A program made the position numbers and the translations under genes. The notes beneath the pieces are model-generated. The model was not told the DNA's origin, did not search any database, and was given only the letters and a program-made list of their open reading frames with translations. Source: Providencia manganoxydans (GTDB lineage: Bacteria > Pseudomonadota > Gammaproteobacteria > Enterobacterales > Enterobacteriaceae). From it: DNA of 64,000 nt. The stretch is from assembly GCF_016618195.1 (NCBI RefSeq), contig NZ_CP067099.1, positions 3,534,001-3,598,000 on the forward strand, written 5' to 3'. The first letter of the stretch is position 1; every line of letters begins with the position of its first letter. Shown here in pieces: positions 62,078-64,000 of the stretch.

Positions 62078-62103
62078 AATATGCTGATTTAACAGCTAAA
62101 ATT

Positions 62104-62180
62104 TGGTGGCCCCTGCTGGACTTGAACCAGCGACCAATCGATTATGAGTCGACTGCTCTAACCAACTGAGCTAAGGGGCC
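62104..62180 (-). tRNA. ileX: tRNA-Ile2 (CAU anticodon, decodes AUA after lysidine modification)
   Basis: On the minus strand the acceptor GGCCCCT pairs with AGGGGCC, followed by A and an encoded CCA. The D-loop reads AGCTCAGTTGGTTAGAGC, the anticodon loop CTCATAA, and the T arm GCTGGTTCAAGTCCAGC. It is nearly the same as E. coli ileX. The CAU anticodon together with this acceptor marks the lysidine-modified minor Ile tRNA, not a Met tRNA. Confidence 0.95.
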
Positions 62181-62516
62181 AAAGTGGGAGCGATTATACG
62201 TGCTGTTTTATCTCAGGTCTAGTCTTTCCAAACTGTATGGCGATTTTCTATCCAATCACTTACACAGCCTTATCGTTCAGCAAGATAGCATCATCAAAAA
62301 CTATTATTCATAATGAAATAATGATGCTTTTTTCTTGCTGTATTTGCGTTTATAAGAGACTTTTCCAACATATATTTACAGTAAATAATTTATAAAAAAT
62401 GAAATATTCCTGATAAAGCCCCAACAGAATCTGTTTTATAGTTTAAACATCGAAACAGCATAATTAATTGATATAAAACAATAATATTTATCTACATTAG
62501 GTGAGTATGTAGGTAG
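62181..62516. other. Intergenic region between tRNA-Ile2 and the dehydrogenase gene
   Basis: It holds the tRNA promoter on the minus strand and the dehydrogenase promoter on the plus strand. No ORF or repeat is seen. Confidence 0.4.
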
Positions 62517-62540
62517 ATGATTAACAACAGGATCTTAACG

Positions 62541-63611
62541 ATGAAAAAAGTACGTGCTGTTCAATACGGTTGTGGAAAAATGGGCAAGTTCTTGATCCGT
62601 TACCTACAAGAACATGGCGCTGAAGTCGTAGCGGCTTTTGATATCAATGAGGCGGTTATTGGCAAAGATATTGGTGAAATATCGGGTACTGAGTTAACAG
62701 GAGTTAAAGTTCAGCCCTTGAATGAAGCCGAAGCAACATTATCTCGTTTAAAACCTGACGTCGGCGTTATCGCAACGTTGAGTACCATGGCTGACTTAAA
62801 TGACGCATTTTCCCTCTTTGCTCGCCTAGGCATCAATGCGATTTCGACTGGCGAAGAAGCCCTTTATCCATGGAATTCATCACCTGAAATAACTAAAGAA
62901 CTCGATCAACTGGCAAAAACGACTAATTGTACCCTAGCAGGCAGTGGTTATCCAGATATGTACTGGGGGGTACTGATTGATACCTTGGCCGGCTCTATGC
63001 ATAAGCTAACCAAGATCAAAGGCTCTAGCTGCTACAACGTTGAAGATTATGGGATAGCACTCGCAAAAGGCCACGGTGCTGGATTAACTGTGACTGAGTT
63101 TAATCAGCAAATTGGTAACTATAATGATCTTCCTTATGCAGAGATCTCACAAAAAATAGAAAGTGGCGAATATGCTCCACCTTATATGTGGACACAAAAC
63201 GGTTGGTTAGCTAGCCGTTTAGGGCTGACTATAACCAATCAAACTCAGCGTTGTGTTCCTCAAATTGCTACCGAAGATATCTATTCAGATACCTTAAAAA
63301 TGACGGTTAAAAAAGGTGATGTCTTAGGTTTATCTGCGCTTGTGATCACCGAAACTGCTGAAGGCATAACCTTAGAAACAGAATGCATTGGAAAAATATT
63401 AACGGCAAATGAGTGTGATAAAAATAGTTGGCAATTTATTGGTGAGCCAAATACAGCCATTGAAGTGAATAACCCAGCAACGGTCGAATTGACCTGTGCT
63501 AATCTGGTTAATCGCATACCTGCACTGATCAAAAGCCCTGCGGGCTTCATTACAACAGAGAAAATGCCAAATAATGTCTTTATGACTAAACCAATGCACG
63601 AATACTTATAA
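62541..63611 (+). CDS. NAD(P)-binding dehydrogenase, 2,4-diaminopentanoate dehydrogenase-like
   Basis: A 356-residue enzyme with an N-terminal Rossmann domain ('VRAVQYGCGKMGKFLIRYL', then 'VVAAFDINEAVIGKDIGE') like that of dihydrodipicolinate reductase. 'GINAISTGEEALYPW' near residue 104 and 'GSGYPDMYWGVLIDTLA' near 140 match the 2,4-diaminopentanoate dehydrogenase (Ord) group of clostridial ornithine breakdown and related proteins of unknown role. No ornithine-fermentation partners are nearby, so the substrate is uncertain. I chose the ATG at 62541, with AGGATC about 10 bases upstream. Confidence 0.7.
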   Translation: MKKVRAVQYGCGKMGKFLIRYLQEHGAEVVAAFDINEAVIGKDIGEISGTELTGVKVQPLNEAEATLSRLKPDVGVIATLSTMADLNDAFSLFARLGINAISTGEEALYPWNSSPEITKELDQLAKTTNCTLAGSGYPDMYWGVLIDTLAGSMHKLTKIKGSSCYNVEDYGIALAKGHGAGLTVTEFNQQIGNYNDLPYAEISQKIESGEYAPPYMWTQNGWLASRLGLTITNQTQRCVPQIATEDIYSDTLKMTVKKGDVLGLSALVITETAEGITLETECIGKILTANECDKNSWQFIGEPNTAIEVNNPATVELTCANLVNRIPALIKSPAGFITTEKMPNNVFMTKPMHEYL

Positions 63612-63623
63612 CAGCATAAGTAC

Positions 63624-63651
63624 ATGGAGCGCATTAGAAGATGTGCTCCAT
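63624..63651. terminator. Hairpin between convergent genes
   Basis: ATGGAGC ... GCTCCAT with further partial pairing inside. It lies between the dehydrogenase gene and the GNAT gene, five bases before the latter's stop. Confidence 0.6.
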
Positions 63652-63656
63652 AATCA

Positions 63657-64000
63657 CTACCGTGGTTTAACCATTTGCCACTCTAAATGGCGTTTGATCG
63701 ACGGCCATTCGGACAAGATAATGCTATAAACACAGGTATCGCGTAGTTCTCCCGTCCGTGTATAAACATGGCTTCTTAAAATACCATCGAGTTTTGCCCC
63801 CAAACGCTCAATCGCTTTACGGCTTTGCTGATTCAAAAAATGAGTTCTAAGCTCCACGGCAACACAAGCTAGAGATTCAAAGGCATATTGCAATAATAAA
63901 AATTTTGCCTCGGTGTTAATGGCTGTACGTTGAACTTCTCGGCTATACCATGTCGCCCCAATTTCAACCCTACGAGTCTCATGATCGACTTTATTATAAG
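63657..64000 (-). CDS. GNAT-family N-acetyltransferase, C-terminal part
   Basis: The frame is open to the window edge, so the start is outside. The readable 114 residues include 'RRVEIGATWYSREVQRTAIN' and 'VELRTHFLNQQSRKAIERLG', which belong to the acetyl-CoA-binding and C-terminal parts of RimJ/RimL-like acetyltransferases. It is convergent with the dehydrogenase gene. Substrate unknown. Confidence 0.85.
   Translation of the reverse strand, partial: YNKVDHETRRVEIGATWYSREVQRTAINTEAKFLLLQYAFESLACVAVELRTHFLNQQSRKAIERLGAKLDGILRSHVYTRTGELRDTCVYSIILSEWPSIKRHLEWQMVKPR

Noticed and set aside
62104..62180. tRNA as the attachment site of an integrated island
   Set aside because: I found no direct repeat of the tRNA 3' end in the window and no integrase gene.

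Overview
The window reads as chromosome of a low-GC enterobacterium of the Morganellaceae, most likely Providencia. The housekeeping proteins are close to their E. coli counterparts and lie in an enterobacterial order. The repeats are ERIC-type elements ending in 'CGAATTATTTAGAGTAT', and a broken regulator resembles the MrpJ type known from Proteus and Providencia. Species cannot be decided by reading. All family assignments here are from recognition of sequence, not from a database search.

1-37.7 kb is core genome. It holds the end of pdxA with rsmA-apaG-apaH, convergent with folA; a LysE/RhtB exporter; an unknown acidic protein; and ftsP. A leftward block follows in transcription order nudF, cpdA-yqiA, parE, parC, plsC (lipid synthesis, topoisomerase IV, cAMP and ADP-ribose turnover). 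Then come tolC, a small Lys/Pro-rich secreted protein, ygiB-ygiC, ygiD, ribB with its FMN riboswitch, ubiK, hldE, glnE, ygiF, ygiM-cca, folB, plsY, aer, tsaD and the macromolecular synthesis operon rpsU-dnaG-rpoD.

37.7-62.1 kb is accessory DNA placed between rpoD and a tRNA-Ile2 (CAU) gene, two loci that are near neighbours in E. coli. Its main content is a leftward cluster at 39.4-48.6 kb: a GntR/UTRA regulator, a complete mannose-family PTS (IIA, IIC, IID, IIB), two SIS-domain proteins flanking a GH88 unsaturated glucuronyl hydrolase, an OprD-type porin, KduD and an RpiB-fold isomerase of the DhuI type. Together these look like a route for taking up unsaturated glycosaminoglycan disaccharides and turning their uronate half into 2-keto-3-deoxygluconate. 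No polysaccharide lyase, KdgK or KdgA is present in the window. A perfect 22-bp palindrome upstream of the regulator is the probable operator. Further right are an MFS/NTF2-like pair with a divergent LysR gene, a Fur-box-linked IutA-like receptor with an orphan periplasmic binding protein, and an HdeA-like protein.

56.2-59.0 kb is a decayed AT-rich stretch. It holds a HEAT-repeat miniprotein, an IS1595-family element whose transposase has lost its usual ATG and its first catalytic Asp, a frameshifted XRE/MrpJ-like regulator running into the IS, a C12-A30 homopolymer, and a Sel1-repeat gene interrupted by two in-frame TAG codons.

The right edge (59.2-64 kb) holds an MFS transporter, a nucleoside hydrolase, tRNA-Ile2, an NAD(P)-binding amino-acid dehydrogenase-like protein and part of a GNAT acetyltransferase. 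Intergenic spaces carry three full-length ERIC-type elements and at least four shorter copies. No rRNA, CRISPR array, integrase or prophage was seen.
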